DNA of 64,000 nt, from positions 248,001-312,000 of the forward strand of contig NW_026893639.1 of the NCBI RefSeq assembly GCF_032452875.1, read 5' to 3'. Below the pieces are notes generated by a model. The model was not told the DNA's origin, made no database searches, and saw only the letters and a program-made list of their open reading frames with translations. Below, in pieces: positions 1 to 11,454 of the stretch. Each line of letters opens with the position of its first letter. Position 1 is the stretch's first letter. Origin of the DNA: Bos javanicus. Taxonomy: Eukaryota > Chordata > Mammalia > Artiodactyla > Bovidae. Position numbers and translations under genes: made by a program.

Positions 1-1650
1 ATGATCTGTCACATGATCAGTGTATGTTTATCCACGTGATCAGTGCATGGGCAGTCAGGTGATCAGTGCATGATACAGACGTAATCAGTGCAAGATCAGT
101 CTCGGGACCAGTGTATGATCAACCACGTGATCAGTGCACGATAGCCAGGTAATGAGTGCATGATAGCCAGATGATCAGTGCATTATCAGTCACGTGATCA
201 GTGTATGATCAGCCACGTGATCAGTGCATGATCAGCCAAATGATCAATGCATGATCAATTATGTGATCAGTGCATGATCAGCCACGTGATCAGTGCATGA
301 GTGCCATGTGATCAGTGCATGATCAGGCACGTGACAGGTGTGTGGTAAGCCACGTGAACAGTGCATGTTCAGCCACGTGAACAATGCATGATATCCACGT
401 GATCAGTGCATGATCAGTTACGAGAACAGTGTATGATCAACCACGTGAGCAGTTCATGGTCAGACAGTTGAACAGTGTATGATCAAACACGTGATCAGTG
501 CATGATATCCACGTGATCAGTGCATGATGAGTCTCGTGAACAGTGCATGATCAGTCACATGATCAGTGCATGATCAGCCACGTGATAGTGCATGATCAGT
601 CACGTGACCAGTATATGGTAGCTATGTGATCATTGCATGATCAGCCATGTGATCTGTGCATGATAGCCACGTGATCACTGCATGATAGCCACGTGATCAG
701 TGCATGATCAGCCACGTGATCAGTGCATGATCACTCACGTGACCAGTACACGGTAGCTACGTGATCATTGCATGATCAGCCACGTGAGCAGTGCATGATA
801 GTCGCGTGATCACTGCATGATCTGTCACATGATCAGTGTATGTTTATCCACGATAGCAGTGCATGACCAGTCACGTGATTAGTGCATGATCAGCCACGTA
901 ATCAGTGCAAGATCAGTCTTGGGACCAGTGTATGATCAACCACGTGATCAGTGCACGATAGCCAGGTAATGAGTGCATGATAGCCAGATGATCAGTGCAT
1001 TATCAGTCACGTGATCAGTGTATGATCAGCCAAGTAATCAGTGCATGATAGCCAACTGATCAGTGTATGATCAGCCACGTGATCAGTGCATGATCAGCCA
1101 AATGATCAGTGCATGATCAATTATGTGATCAGTGCATGATCAGCCACGTGATCAGTGCATGAGTGCCACGTGATCAGTGCATGATCAGGCACGTGACAGG
1201 TGTGTGGTAAGCCACGTGAACAGTGCATGTTCAGCCACGTGAACAATGCATGATATCCACGTGATCAGTGCATGATCAGTTACGAGAACAGTGTATGATC
1301 AGCCACGTGAGCAGTGCATGGTCAGACACGTGAACAGTGTATGATCAAACACGTGATCAGTGCATGATATCCACGTGATCAGTGCATGATGAGTCTCGTG
1401 AACAGTGCATGATCAGTCACATGATCAGTGCATGATCAGCCACGTGATAGTGCATGATCAGTCACGTGACCAGTATATGGTAGCTATGTGATCATTGCAT
1501 GATCAGCCATGTGATCTGTGCATGATAGCCACGTGATCACTGCATGATAGCCACGTGATCAGTGCATGATCAGCCACGTGATCAGTGCATGACGAGGCAC
1601 GTGATCAGTATGACCAGCCAAGTGATCAGTGCATGATAGCCACGTGATCA
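1..1650 (+). repeat. Local tandem duplication, ~0.8 kb unit
   Basis: CTGTCACATGATCAG with TGTTTATCC opens the window and recurs from 818 (offset 817), as does GTAATCAGTGCAAGATCAG at 81 and 898. Beyond about 1020 the offset becomes 862 (GATGAGTCTCGTG at 526 and 1388). The extra 45 bp are exactly one 23-bp plus one 22-bp unit (the GATAGCCAACTG unit and its neighbour). The same opening sequence appears a third time at 7628. Confidence 0.85.
599..608. other. GTCACGTGAC palindrome (E-box of CLEAR/USF type), representative
   Basis: Where the common CAGT|CACGTG junction is followed by ACCAG, the array contains the 10-bp palindrome GTCACGTGAC. This matches the published CLEAR/USF-type E-box core. 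The same site recurs many times through the window in the GACCAGTACATGG subtype; only one example is listed. Nothing here shows that a factor binds it. Confidence 0.5.
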
Positions 1651-2857
1651 GTGCATGATCAGTCACGTGATCAGTGCATGATCAGTCACGTGACCAGTAC
1701 ATGGTAGCTGCGTGATCATTTCATGATGAGCCACGATAGCAGTGCATGACCAGTCACGTGATTAGTGCATGATCAGCCATGTGATCAGTGCATGATGAAT
1801 TACATGATCAGTGCATGATCAGTCACATGACCAGTACATGGTAGCTACGTGATCATTGCATGATCAGCCACGTGATCAGTGCATGATCAGTCACGAGATC
1901 AGTGTATGATCAACCACGTGATCAGTGCACGATAGCCAGGTAATGAGTGCACGATAGCCAGATGATCAGTGCATTATCAGTCATGTGATCAGTGTATGAT
2001 CAGCCAAGTAATCAGTGCATGATTGCCAACTCATGAGTGCATGATCAGTCACGTGATCAGTGCATGGTCAGTCACATGATCAGTGCATGATCAGTCACGT
2101 GATCAGTGTATGATCATCCAGGTGATCAGTGCATGTTCAGTCATGTAATCAATGCATGATAGCGCCATGATCAGTGCATGATCAGTCCCGTGATGAGTGT
2201 ATGATCAGCCAAGTGATCAGTGCAAGATAGCTACGTGATCAGTGCATGATGAGTCACATGATCAGTGCATGATCAGCCACGTCATCAGTGCATGATAGCC
2301 ACGTGATCAGTACATACAATTATGTGATCAGTGCATGCGCAATCACGTGATCAGTGCATGAGAGCCACGTGATAAGTGCATGATCAGTCACGTGATAGCT
2401 GTGTGATCATCCACGTGATCAGTGCATGATCAGCCACGTGAGCAGTGCATGATAGCCACGTGATCAGTTCATGATCAGCCACGTGATCAGTGCATGATCA
2501 GTCACGTGATCAGTGCATAATCAGCCACTTGATAAGTGCATGATCAGTCACGTGATCAGTGCATGATCAGTCACGTGTTCACTGCATGATCAGCCACGTG
2601 ATCAGTGCATGATCAATTACGTGATCAGTGCATGATCACTCACAGGACCAGTACATGGTAGCTACGTGATCATTGCATGATCAGTTAAGTGAGCAGTGTA
2701 TGATCAGCCACGTGATCAGTTCATGGTCAGACAGGTGAACAGTGTATGATTAGCCACGTGATCAGTGCATGATATCCAAGTGATCAATGCTTGATCAATC
2801 ACGTGATCAGTGTATGATCAGCCAGGTGAACAGTGCATGCTCAGTCACGTGATCAGG

Positions 2858-3100
2858 GCCTGCTGAGCTGCGTGATTACTGTCTGCTCATCTGCTTGACA
2901 ATTGGCAGCTGAGCTGCATGAATCCTGCCTGTCATCTGCTTGACAATTGCCAGCTGTGCTGTGTAATTCGTGCCTGCTCAGCTGCTTGATTATTGCCAGC
3001 TGAGCAGCATGATTCCTCACAGCTGAGTTCCATGATTATTGCCTGCTGACTGTTTGATTCATGCCTAATCAGCTCTTTGTTTATTGCCTCCAGAGGCACA
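2858..3100 (+). repeat. Divergent block 1
   Basis: The block runs from GCCTGCTGAGCTGCGTG to CCAGAGGCA. To position 3085 it consists of ten units of 23 or 22 bp (23,23,23,22,23,23,23,23,22,23 = 228 bp). Units beginning GCCAGCTG alternate with units beginning GCCTGCT. It has the CACAGCTGAG allele, shared with blocks 2, 5 and 11. A minus-strand TTG-initiated frame of 62 codons crosses it but is not accepted as a gene. Confidence 0.9.
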
Positions 3101-5059
3101 TGATCAGTGTATGATAGCAAACATGATCAGCGCATGATCAGTCACATGGTCAGCGCCATTAAGTCACGTGATCACTACATGATAGCCATGTGATCAGTCC
3201 ATGCTCAGTCACGGTATCAGTGCATGATCAGCCACGTGATCAGTGCATGATAGCCACGTGATCATTTCATGATAGCCACGTGATCAGTGCATGATCAGCC
3301 AGGTGATCAGTGAATGATTGCTACGTGATCAGTTCATGATTAGTCACGTGATCTGTGCATGACCAGGCCGGTGATCAGTGTATGATCAGCCACGTGAACA
3401 GTGCATGATAGCCACGTGATCAGTGCAAGATCAGTCACCTGATGGGTGTATGATCAGTCACGTGACCGGTACATGGTAGCTACATTATCATTGCATGATC
3501 AGCCACCTGAGTAGTGCATAATAGCCAGGTGATCAGTGCATGATCTGTGACGTTATCAGTGCATGATTAGTCATGTAATCTGTGCATGATCAGGTACGTG
3601 ATCAGTGTATGAGCAGCCATGTGATCAGTGCATTGTAGGCACCTGATCAGTGCATGATAAGTCACGTGATCAGTGCATGATCAGTCAAGTGATCAGTGCA
3701 TGATCAGCCACATGATCAGTGCATGATCAATTACGTCATCAGTGCATGATCAGTCACGTGACCAGTACATGGTAGCTGCGTGATTAGTGTATGACCAGCC
3801 AAGTGATCAGTGCATGATAGCCACGTGATCAGTGCATGATCAGTCACGTGATCAGTGCATGATGAGTCACGTGATCAGTGCATGATCAGCCACATGATCA
3901 GTGCATGATCAATTACGTCATCAGTGCATGATCATTCACGTGACCAGCACATGGTAGCTGCGTGATCATTTCATGATCAGCCACGTTAGCAGTGCATGAT
4001 AGCCACGTGGTCAGTGCTTGATCAGCCACGTGATCAGTGCATGATCAATTACGTGATCAGTGCAAGATCAGTCACGTGACCAGCACATGGTAGCTGCGTG
4101 ATCATTTCATGATCAGCCACGTTAGCAGTGCATGATAGCCACGTGGTCAGTGCTTGATCAGCCACGTTATCAGTGCATGATCAATTACGTGATCAGTGCA
4201 TGATCATTCACGTGACCAGCACATGGTAGCTGCGTGATCATTTCATGATCAGCCACGTTAGCAGTGCATGATAGCCACGTGGTCAGTGCTTGATCAGCCA
4301 CGTGATCAGTGCATGATCAATTACGTGATCAGTGCAAGATCAGTCACGTGACCTGTACATGGTAGCTACGTGATCATTGCATGATCAGCCACGTGATCAG
4401 TGCATGATAGCCACGTGATCAGTGCAGGATCAGTCACGTGATACGTGTGTGATCAGCCACGTAATCCGTGCATGATATCCACGTGATCAGTGAATGATAG
4501 CCACGTGATCAGTGCATGATAACCACGTGATCAGTGCATGATCAGTCACGTGATACGTGTGTGATCAGCCACGTGATCAGTGCATGATGAGTCAGGTGAT
4601 CAGTGCAGGATTAATTACGTGATCAGTGCATGATCAGTCACGTGACCCGTACATAGTTGCTACGTGATCATTGCATGATCAGCCACGTGAGCAGTGCATG
4701 ACAGCCAGGTGATCAGTGCATTATCAGTCACGTGATCAGTACATGTTCAGTCACGTGAACAGTGCATGATCATTTACGTGATCTGTGCATGATCAGTCAC
4801 GTGACCAGTATATGTTAGCTTCGTGATCATACCATGACGAACCACGTGAGCAGTGCATGATAGCCACATGATGTGTGCATGATCAGTTACGTGAGCAGTG
4901 TATGATCAGCCACGTGATCAGTGCATGGTCAGACACGTGAACAGTGTATGATCAGCCACGTGATCAGTGCATGATATCCAAGTGATCAGTGCATGATCAA
5001 TCACGTGATCAGTGTATGATCAGCCATGTGAACAGTGCATGCTCAGTCACGTGATCATG
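3101..5059 (+). repeat. 23-mer array with T2-like tail
   Basis: No gene is seen. Tail markers CGCCATTAAGTCACG-like and TCCATGCTCAGTCACGG follow the block, then a T2-like region (CAGCCAGGTGATCA near 3297). The middle holds the 136-bp local repeat. The end is a leader with CATGGTCAGACACG and GATATCCAAGTG. Confidence 0.88.
3920..4355 (+). repeat. Local 136-bp higher-order repeat, about three copies
   Basis: GACCAGCACATGGTAGCTGC recurs at 3942, 4078 and 4214. A fourth partial start (GACCTGTACATGG) lies at 4350. The spacing is 136 bp each time, equal to four 23-bp and two 22-bp units. Copies share private variants (CACGTTAGCAG, CACGTGGTCAGTGCTTG), showing very recent expansion of a six-unit block. 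Confidence 0.9.
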
Positions 5060-5300
5060 GCCTGCTGAGCTGCGTGATTACTGTCTGCTCATCTGCTTGA
5101 CAATTGCCAGCTGAGCTGCACAATTCCTGCCTGTCATCTGCTTGACAATTGCCAGCTGTGCTGCGTAATTCCTGCCTGCACAGCTGCTTGATTATTGCCA
5201 GCTGAGCAGCATGATTCCTCACAGCTGAGTTCCATGATTATTGCCTGCTGACTGTATGATTCGTGCCTACTCAGCTCTTTGTTTATTGCCTCCAGAGGCA
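5060..5300 (+). repeat. Divergent block 2
   Basis: A complete copy with the CACAGCTGAG allele. Private changes include CCTGCACAGCTGC and GACTGTATGATTC. Its leader joins through GATCATGGCCTGC. Confidence 0.9.
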
Positions 5301-6447
5301 CATGATCAGTGTATGATAGCAAACATGATCAGCGCATGATCAGTCACATGATCAGCACCATTAAGTCACATGATCACTACATGATAGGCATGTGATCAGT
5401 CCATGCTCAGTCACGGTATCAGTGCATGATCAGCCACGTGATCAGTGCATGATCTGTCACATGATCAGGGTATGATCATCCACGTGATCAGTTCATGGGC
5501 AGTCATGTGATCAGTGCATGATATAGACGTGATCAGTGCATGATCAGTCTCGTGATCAGTGCATGATAGCCACGTGATCAGTGCATGATCAGTCACCTGA
5601 TGGGTGTATGATCATTCACCTGACCTGTACATGGTAGCTACATGATCATTGCATGATCAGCCACGTGAGTAGTTCATGATAGCCACGTGATCACTGCATG
5701 ATCAGTCACGTGATCAGTGCATGATCAGTCATGTGACCAGTACATGGTAGCTGCGTGAACATCGCATGATCAGCCACGTGAGCAGGGCATGATAGCCACG
5801 TGGTCAGTGCATGATCAGACACGAGATCAGTGCATGATCAGCCACATGATCAGTGCATGATCAGCCACGTGATCAGTGTATGTCCAGCCAAGTGATCAGT
5901 GCATGATAGCCACGTGATCAGTGCATGATCAGTCACGTGATCAGTGCATGATCTGTCACGTGATCAGTGTATGATCAGCCACGTGATCAGTGCATGATCA
6001 GCCACATGATCAGTGCATGATCAATTACGTGATCAGTGCATGATCAATTACGTGATCAGTGCATGATCAGTAACGTGACCAGTACATGGTAGCTACGTGA
6101 TCATTGCCAGATCAGCCACGTGAGCAGTGCATGATAGCCACGTGATCAGTGCATGATCAGCCATGTGATCAGTGCATGATCAGTCACGTGATCAGTGCAT
6201 GGTCAGTCACGTGATCAGTGCATGATCATTCACGTGATCAGTGCATGTGGAGTCATGTAGTCAATGCATGATAACGCCGTGATCAGTGCACGATCAGTCA
6301 CGTGATGAGTGTATGATCAGCCAAGTGATCAGTGCAAGATAGCTACGTGAACAGTGCATGATCAGTCACATGATCAGTGCATGATCAGTCACGTGATAGG
6401 TGTGTGATCAGCCATGTGAACAGTGCATGCTCAGTCACGTGATCAGG
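5301..6447 (+). repeat. Short 23-mer array with T1-like tail
   Basis: No gene is seen. The tail has an early T1 form (CTGTCACATGATCAGGG). This gives the shortest cassette in the window, 1388 bp from block 2 to block 3. The usual leader before block 3 is largely missing: only CATGCTCAGTCACGTG remains directly upstream. Confidence 0.88.
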
Positions 6448-6684
6448 GCCTGCAGAGCTGCGTGATTACTGTCTGCTCATCTGCTTGACAATTGCCAGCT
6501 GAGCTGCACGATTCCTGCCTGTCATCTCCTTGACAATTGCCACCTGTGCTGCGTAATTCCTGCCTGCTCATCTACTTGATTATTGCCAGCTGAGCATCAT
6601 GATTTCTCAGAGGTGATTTCCATGATTATAGCCTGCTGACTGATTCCTGCCTACTCAGCTCTATGTTCATTGCCTCCTGAGGCA
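6448..6684 (+). repeat. Divergent block 3, most degenerate copy
   Basis: The unit order of the other blocks is kept, but substitutions are numerous: CCTGCAGAGCTGC, ATCTCCTTGAC, GCCACCTGTG, GAGCATCATGATTTCTC. A 4-bp loss lies in the GACTGATTCC unit, where the others read GACTGTTTGATTC. No long frame survives. The normal tail (CGCCATTAAG) is missing. Confidence 0.87.
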
Positions 6685-8669
6685 CATGATCAGTGTGTGA
6701 CACCAAACATGATCAGCACATGATCAGTCACATGATCAATGCATGATAATCCAGGTGATCCGTGCATGATCAATTATGTGATCAGTGCATGATCAGTCGT
6801 GTGACCAGTACATGGTAGCTGCGTGATCATTGCATGATCAGCCACGTGAGCAGTGCATGATAGCCACGTGATCAGTGCATGTTCAGTCACGTGAACTGTG
6901 CATGGTCAGTCACGTGATCAGTGCATGATCAATTACCTGATCAGTGCATGATCAGTCACGTGACCAGTGCACGGTAGCTACATGATCATTGCATGATCAG
7001 CCACGTGATCAGTGCATGATAGCCACGTGATCAGTGCATGAGAGCCACGTGATCCGTGCATGAGAGCCACGTGATCAGTGCATGATCAGTCACGTGATAC
7101 ATGTGTGATCAGCCATGTGATCAGTGCATTATGAGCCACGTGATCAGTGCAGGATCAATTACGTGACCAGTGCATGATCAGTCACGTGACCAGTACATGG
7201 TAGCTACGTGATCATTGCATGATCAGCCATGTGAACCGTGCATGATAGCAACGAGATCAGTGCATCATCAGCCACGTGATCAGTGTATGATCAGTCACGT
7301 GATCACTGTATGATCAGCCACGTGATCAGTGCATGATCAACTACGTGATCAGTGCATGATACTCACGTGACCAGTACATGGTAGCTACGTGAACATTGCA
7401 TGATCAGCCATGTGAACCGTGCATGATAGCAACGAGATCAGTGCATGATCAGTCACGTGATCAGTGCATGATCAGTCACGTGAACAGTGCATGATAAGTC
7501 ACCTGATCAGTGTATGATCAATTACGTGATCAGTGTATGATCACTCACGTGACCAGTACACGGTAGCTACGTGATCATTGCATGATCAGCCACATGAGCA
7601 GTGCATGATAGCCGCGTGATCACTGCATGATCTGTCACATGATCAGTGTATGTTTATCCACGTGATCAGTGCATGGGCAGTCAGGTGATCAGTGCATGAT
7701 ACAGACGTAATCAGTGCAAGATCAGTCTCGGGACCAGTGTATGATCAACCACGTGATCAGTGCACAATAGCCAGGTAATGAGTGCATGATAGCCAGATGA
7801 TCAGTGCATTATCAGTCACGTGATCAGTGTATGATCAGCCAAGTAATCAGTGCATGATAGCCAACTGATCAGTGTATGATCAGCCACGTGATCAGTGCAT
7901 GATCATTCACGTGACCTGTACATGGTAGCTACATGATCATTGCATGATCAGCCACGTGAGTAGTTCATGATAGCCACGTGATCACTGCATGATCAGACAC
8001 GAGATCAGTGCATGATCAGTCATGTGACCAGTACATGGTAGCTGCGTGATCATGGCATGATCATCCACGTGAGCAGTGCATGATAGCCACGTGATCAGTG
8101 CATGATCAGACACGAGATCAGTGCATGATCAATCACGTGATCACTGCATGATCAGCCACGTGATCAGTGCATGACCAGGCACGTGATCAGTGAATGATCA
8201 GCCACGTGATCAGTGCATGATGAGCCACGTGATCAGTGCAGGATCAATTACGCGATCAGTGCATGATCAGTCACGTGACCAGTACATGGTTGCTACGTGA
8301 TCATTCCATGACGAGCCACGTGAGCAGTGCATGATAGCCACGTGATGTGTGCATGATCAGTAACATGAGCACAGTATGATCAGCCACGTATTCAGTGCAT
8401 GAGTGCCACGTGAACAGTGCATGATATGTCACGTGACAGGTGTGTGATCAGCCACGTGAACAGTGCATGTTCAGCCACGTGATCAGTGCATGATCAGTTA
8501 CTTGAGCAGTGTATGATCAGCCATGTGATCAGTGCATGGTCAGACACGTGAACAGTGTATGATCAACCACGTGATCAGTGCATGATATCCAAGTGATCAG
8601 TGCATGATCATCACGTGATCAGTGTATGATCAGCCACGTGAATAGTGCGTGCTCAGTCACGTGATAAAG
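6685..8669 (+). repeat. 23-mer array without a recognisable tail
   Basis: No gene is seen. After block 3 the array passes straight into ordinary units (GATAATCCAGGTG near 6745). It holds a 181-bp local duplication and a third copy of the window-opening segment from 7628. It ends with a leader marked CATGATATGTCACG, GATCAGTTACTTGAG and GATATCCAAGTG. Confidence 0.88.
7200..7560 (+). repeat. Local 181-bp duplication
   Basis: The rare string CATGTGAACCGTGCATG with GATAGCAACGAGATC occurs at 7228 and 7409. The offset of 181 bp equals five 23-bp plus three 22-bp units, so eight units were duplicated. Confidence 0.85.
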
Positions 8670-9640
8670 GCCTGCTGAGCTGCGTGATTACTGTCTGCTC
8701 ATCTGCTTGACAATTGCCAGCTGAGCTGCATGATTACTGCCTGTCATCTGCTTAACAATTGGCAGCTGTGCTGCGTAATTCCTGCCTGCTCAGCTGCTTG
8801 ATTATTGCCAGCTGAGCAGCATGATTCCTCACACCTGAGTTCCATGATTATTGCCTGCTGAGTGTTTGATTCGTGCCTACTCAGCTCTTTGTTTATTGCC
8901 TCCAAAGGCAAATGATCAGTGTATAATAGCAAACATGATCAGCGCATGATCAGTCACATGATCAGAGCCATTAAGTCACGTGATCACTACATGATAGTCA
9001 TGTGATCAGTCCATGCTCAGTCACGGTATCAGTGCATGATCAGCCACGTGATCAGTGCATGATCAGCCAGGTGATCATTTCATGATAGCTATGTGATCAG
9101 TTCATGATTTGTCACGTGATCTGTGCATGACCAGGCAGGTGGTCAGTGTATGATCAGCGACGTGATCAGTGCATGATCCGTCACCTAATGGGTGTATGAT
9201 CAGTCACATGACCGGTACATTGTAGCTACGTGATCATTGCATGATCAGCCACGTGAGTAGTGCATGATAGCCACGTGATCAGTGCATGATCAATCAGGTG
9301 TTCAGTGCATGATCAGTCATGTAATATGTGCATGACCAGGCACGTGATCTGTGTATGACCAGCCAAGTGATCAGTGCATGGTAGCCACGTGATCAGTGCA
9401 TGATCAGTCATGTGACCAGTACATGGTAGCTGCGTGATCATCGCATGATCAGCCACGTGAGCAGTGCATGATAGACACGTGATCAGTGCATGATCAGACA
9501 CGAGATCAGTGCATGATCAGTCACGTGATCAGTGCATGATCAGCCACGTGATCAGTGCATGACCAGGCACATGATCAGTGTATGTCCAGCCAAGTGATCA
9601 GTGCATGATAGCCACGTGATCAGTGCATGATCAGTCACGT
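7900..9640 (+). repeat. Segment recurring at 43.7-45.4 kb
   Basis: GATCATTCACGTGACCTG at 7901 pairs with 43707 (offset 35,806). Block 4 pairs with block 18 (offset 35,760). The 46-bp difference equals two 23-mers, missing near 44,005. Shared private changes (CTTAACAATTGGCAG, TCCAAAGGCAAATG, GTGTATAATAGC) show common descent. Confidence 0.88.
8670..8910 (+). repeat. Divergent block 4
   Basis: Carries CTTAACAATTGGCAGCTG, CTGAGTGTTTGATTC and TCCAAAGGCA, private to this block and block 18. It opens the first of the three-cassette units of about 8 kb. Confidence 0.9.
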
Positions 9641-10242
9641 GAGCAGTGTATGATCAGCCACCTGATCAGTGCACGGGCAGTCATTTGATCAGTGCATGAT
9701 ATAGACGTGAACAGTGCATGATCAGTCTCGTGATCAGTGCATGATAGCCACGTGATCAGTGCATGATCAGTTACGTGAGCAGAGTATGATCAACCACGTG
9801 ATCAGTGCATGAGTGCCACGTGATCAGTGCATGATCAGTCACGTGATACATGTGTGATCAGCCACGTGATCAGTGCATGATCAGCCACGTGATCAGTGCA
9901 TGACCAGGCACGTGATCAGTGTATGTCCAGCCAAGTGATCAGTGCATGATAGCCACGTGATCAGTGCATGATCAGTCACGTGATCAGTGCATGATCACTC
10001 ACGTGACCAGTACATGGTAGCTACGTGAACATTGCATGAACACCCGCGTGAGCAGTGCATGATAGCCACGTGATCAGTGCATGATCAGTCGCATGATCAG
10101 TGCATGATCATCCGGGTGATCAGTGCATGATCAGTCACGTGATCAGTGCATGATATAGACGTGATCAGTGCATGATCAGTCACGTGATCAGTGCATGATC
10201 AGCCACGTGATCAGTGCATGATAGCCACGTGATCAGTGCATG
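9561..10242 (+). repeat. Local ~341-bp tandem duplication
   Basis: GACCAGGCAC with TGTCCAGCC occurs at 9561 and 9902, offset 341 bp (11 units of 23 plus 4 of 22). Corresponding pairs with offsets of about 340 lie near 17,564/17,903 and 25,516/25,856. The related segment at 44.7-45.5 kb lacks the duplication. Confidence 0.8.
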
Positions 10243-10314
10243 ATAGCCAGTGATCAGTGCATGATCAGTCACGTGATCAGTGCATGATCAGCCACGTGAT
10301 CAGTGCATGATAGC

Positions 10315-10326
10315 CACTGATCAGTG
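10315..10326. repeat. Perfect 12-bp palindrome CACTGATCAGTG
   Basis: The ordinary CACGTGATCAGTG loses its G, giving a perfect inverted repeat. The same 1-bp-shortened unit recurs at matching places in the other copies of this filler, for example near 18,315 and 26,247. Confidence 0.7.
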
Positions 10327-11213
10327 CATGATCATCACGTGATCAGTGCATGATCAGTCACGTGATCAGTGCATGATCAGCCACGTGATCAGTGCATGAT
10401 CAGCCACGTGATCAGTGCATGATCAGTCACGTGATCAGTGCATGATCAGTCACGTGATCAGTGCATGATCAGTCACGTGATCAGTGCATGATCAGTCACG
10501 TGATCAGTGCATGATAGCCACGTGATCAGTGCATGATCAGTCACGTGATCAGTGCATGATCAGTCACGTGATCAGTGCATGATCAGCCACGTGATCAGTG
10601 CATGATCAGCCACGTGATCAGTGCATGATCAATCACGTGATCAGTGCATGATCAGCCACGTGATCAGTGCATGATCAGCCACGTGATCAGTGCATGATCA
10701 GCCACGTGATCAGTGCATGATCAGTCACGTGATCAGTGCATGATCAGTCACGTGAACAGTGCATGATCATTTACGTGATCAGTGCATGATCAGTCACGTG
10801 ACCAGTATATGGTAGCTACGTGATCATTCCATGACAGCCACGTGAGCAGTGCATGATAGCCACGTGATGTGTGCATGATGAGTTTCGTGAGCAGAGTATG
10901 ATCAGCCACGTGATCAGTGCATGAGTGCCACGTGATCAGTGCATGATATGTCACGTGACAGTGTGTGATCAGCCACGTGAACAGTGCATGTTCAGCCACG
11001 TGATCAGTGCATGATAGCCACGTGATCAGTGCATGATCAGTTACGTGAGCAGTGTATGATCAGCCACGTGATCAGTGCATGTTCAGACACGTGAACAGTG
11101 TTTGATCAGCCACGTGATCAGTGCATGATATCCAAGTGATCAGTGCATGATCAATCACGTGATCAGTGTATGATCAGCCACGTGAACAGTGCATGCTCAG
11201 TCACGTGATCTGG

Positions 11214-11454
11214 GCCTGCTGAGCTGCGTGATTACTGTCTGCTCATCTGCTTGACAATTGCCAGCTGAGCTGCACGATTCCTGCCTGTCATCTGCTTGAC
11301 AATTGCCAGCTGTGCTGCGTAATTCCTGCCTGCTCAGCTGCTTGATTATTGCCAGCTGAGCAGCATGATTCCTCACAGCTGAGTTCCATGATTATTGCCT
11401 GCTGACTGTTTGATTCGTGCCTACTCAGCTCTTTGTTTATTGCCTCCAGAGGCA
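11214..11454 (+). repeat. Divergent block 5
   Basis: A clean copy with the CACAGCTGAG allele, joined to its leader through GATCTGGGCC. It lies 2544 bp from block 4, a spacing repeated at blocks 7-8 and 10-11, and at 2543 bp for blocks 24-25. Confidence 0.92.

Larger units (their letters stand above)
1..2857 (+). repeat. Variant-rich 23-mer array, left window end
   Basis: No gene is seen. The array enters from outside the window. It carries many substituted units and a long tandem duplication (offset 817 then 862 bp). A marker CCAGGTAATGAGTGCA recurs at about 145, 962 and 1936, and again near 7771 and 45644. The last 180 bp form a partial leader (TTCATGGTCAGACAGG, GATATCCAAGTG, CATGCTCAGTCACG) for the first divergent block. 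Confidence 0.9.
8911..11213 (+). repeat. 23-mer array, T2 tail, variant-rich then uniform
   Basis: No gene is seen. The T2 tail (CAGCCAGGTGATCATTTC) is followed by a local duplication of about 341 bp. From about 10,100 to 10,760 nearly every unit is the plain T-type, C-type or 22-bp form. A complete leader precedes block 5. Confidence 0.88.

Noticed and set aside
2888..2960. TTGACA boxes resembling a bacterial -35 element in the divergent blocks
   Set aside because: TTGACAATTG is part of the repeated unit. No -10 element sits at proper spacing and there is no gene downstream.
2858..3100. Divergent block as an inserted transposable element
   Set aside because: There are no terminal inverted repeats, target-site duplication, A-tail or coding part. 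The block keeps the 22/23-bp phase of the array and grades into it through GCACATGATCAGTG.
2932..3120. Minus-strand frame of 62 codons (92 or 88 in lineage-B copies) repeated in most divergent blocks
   Set aside because: It starts at TTG, not ATG. Single changes stop it in block 10 (GAGCATCATG) and it is absent in block 3. A 1-bp loss changes its length and C-terminus in several copies. It consists of 22/23-bp repeats and has no upstream signals. It is a by-product of low TGA content in the block.
9313..9501. Minus-strand GTG-initiated frames (9313-9501, 10790-10999, 17316-17504, 45073-45261)
   Set aside because: These are repeat translations from alternating 22- and 23-bp units, starting at the GTG of CACGTG, with no ATG start and no domain.
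10080..10140. CENP-B box (CGGG-containing units such as ATCCGGGTGATC)
   Set aside because: The required TTCG half at proper spacing is missing, and the CGGG is a rare variant found in only a few units.
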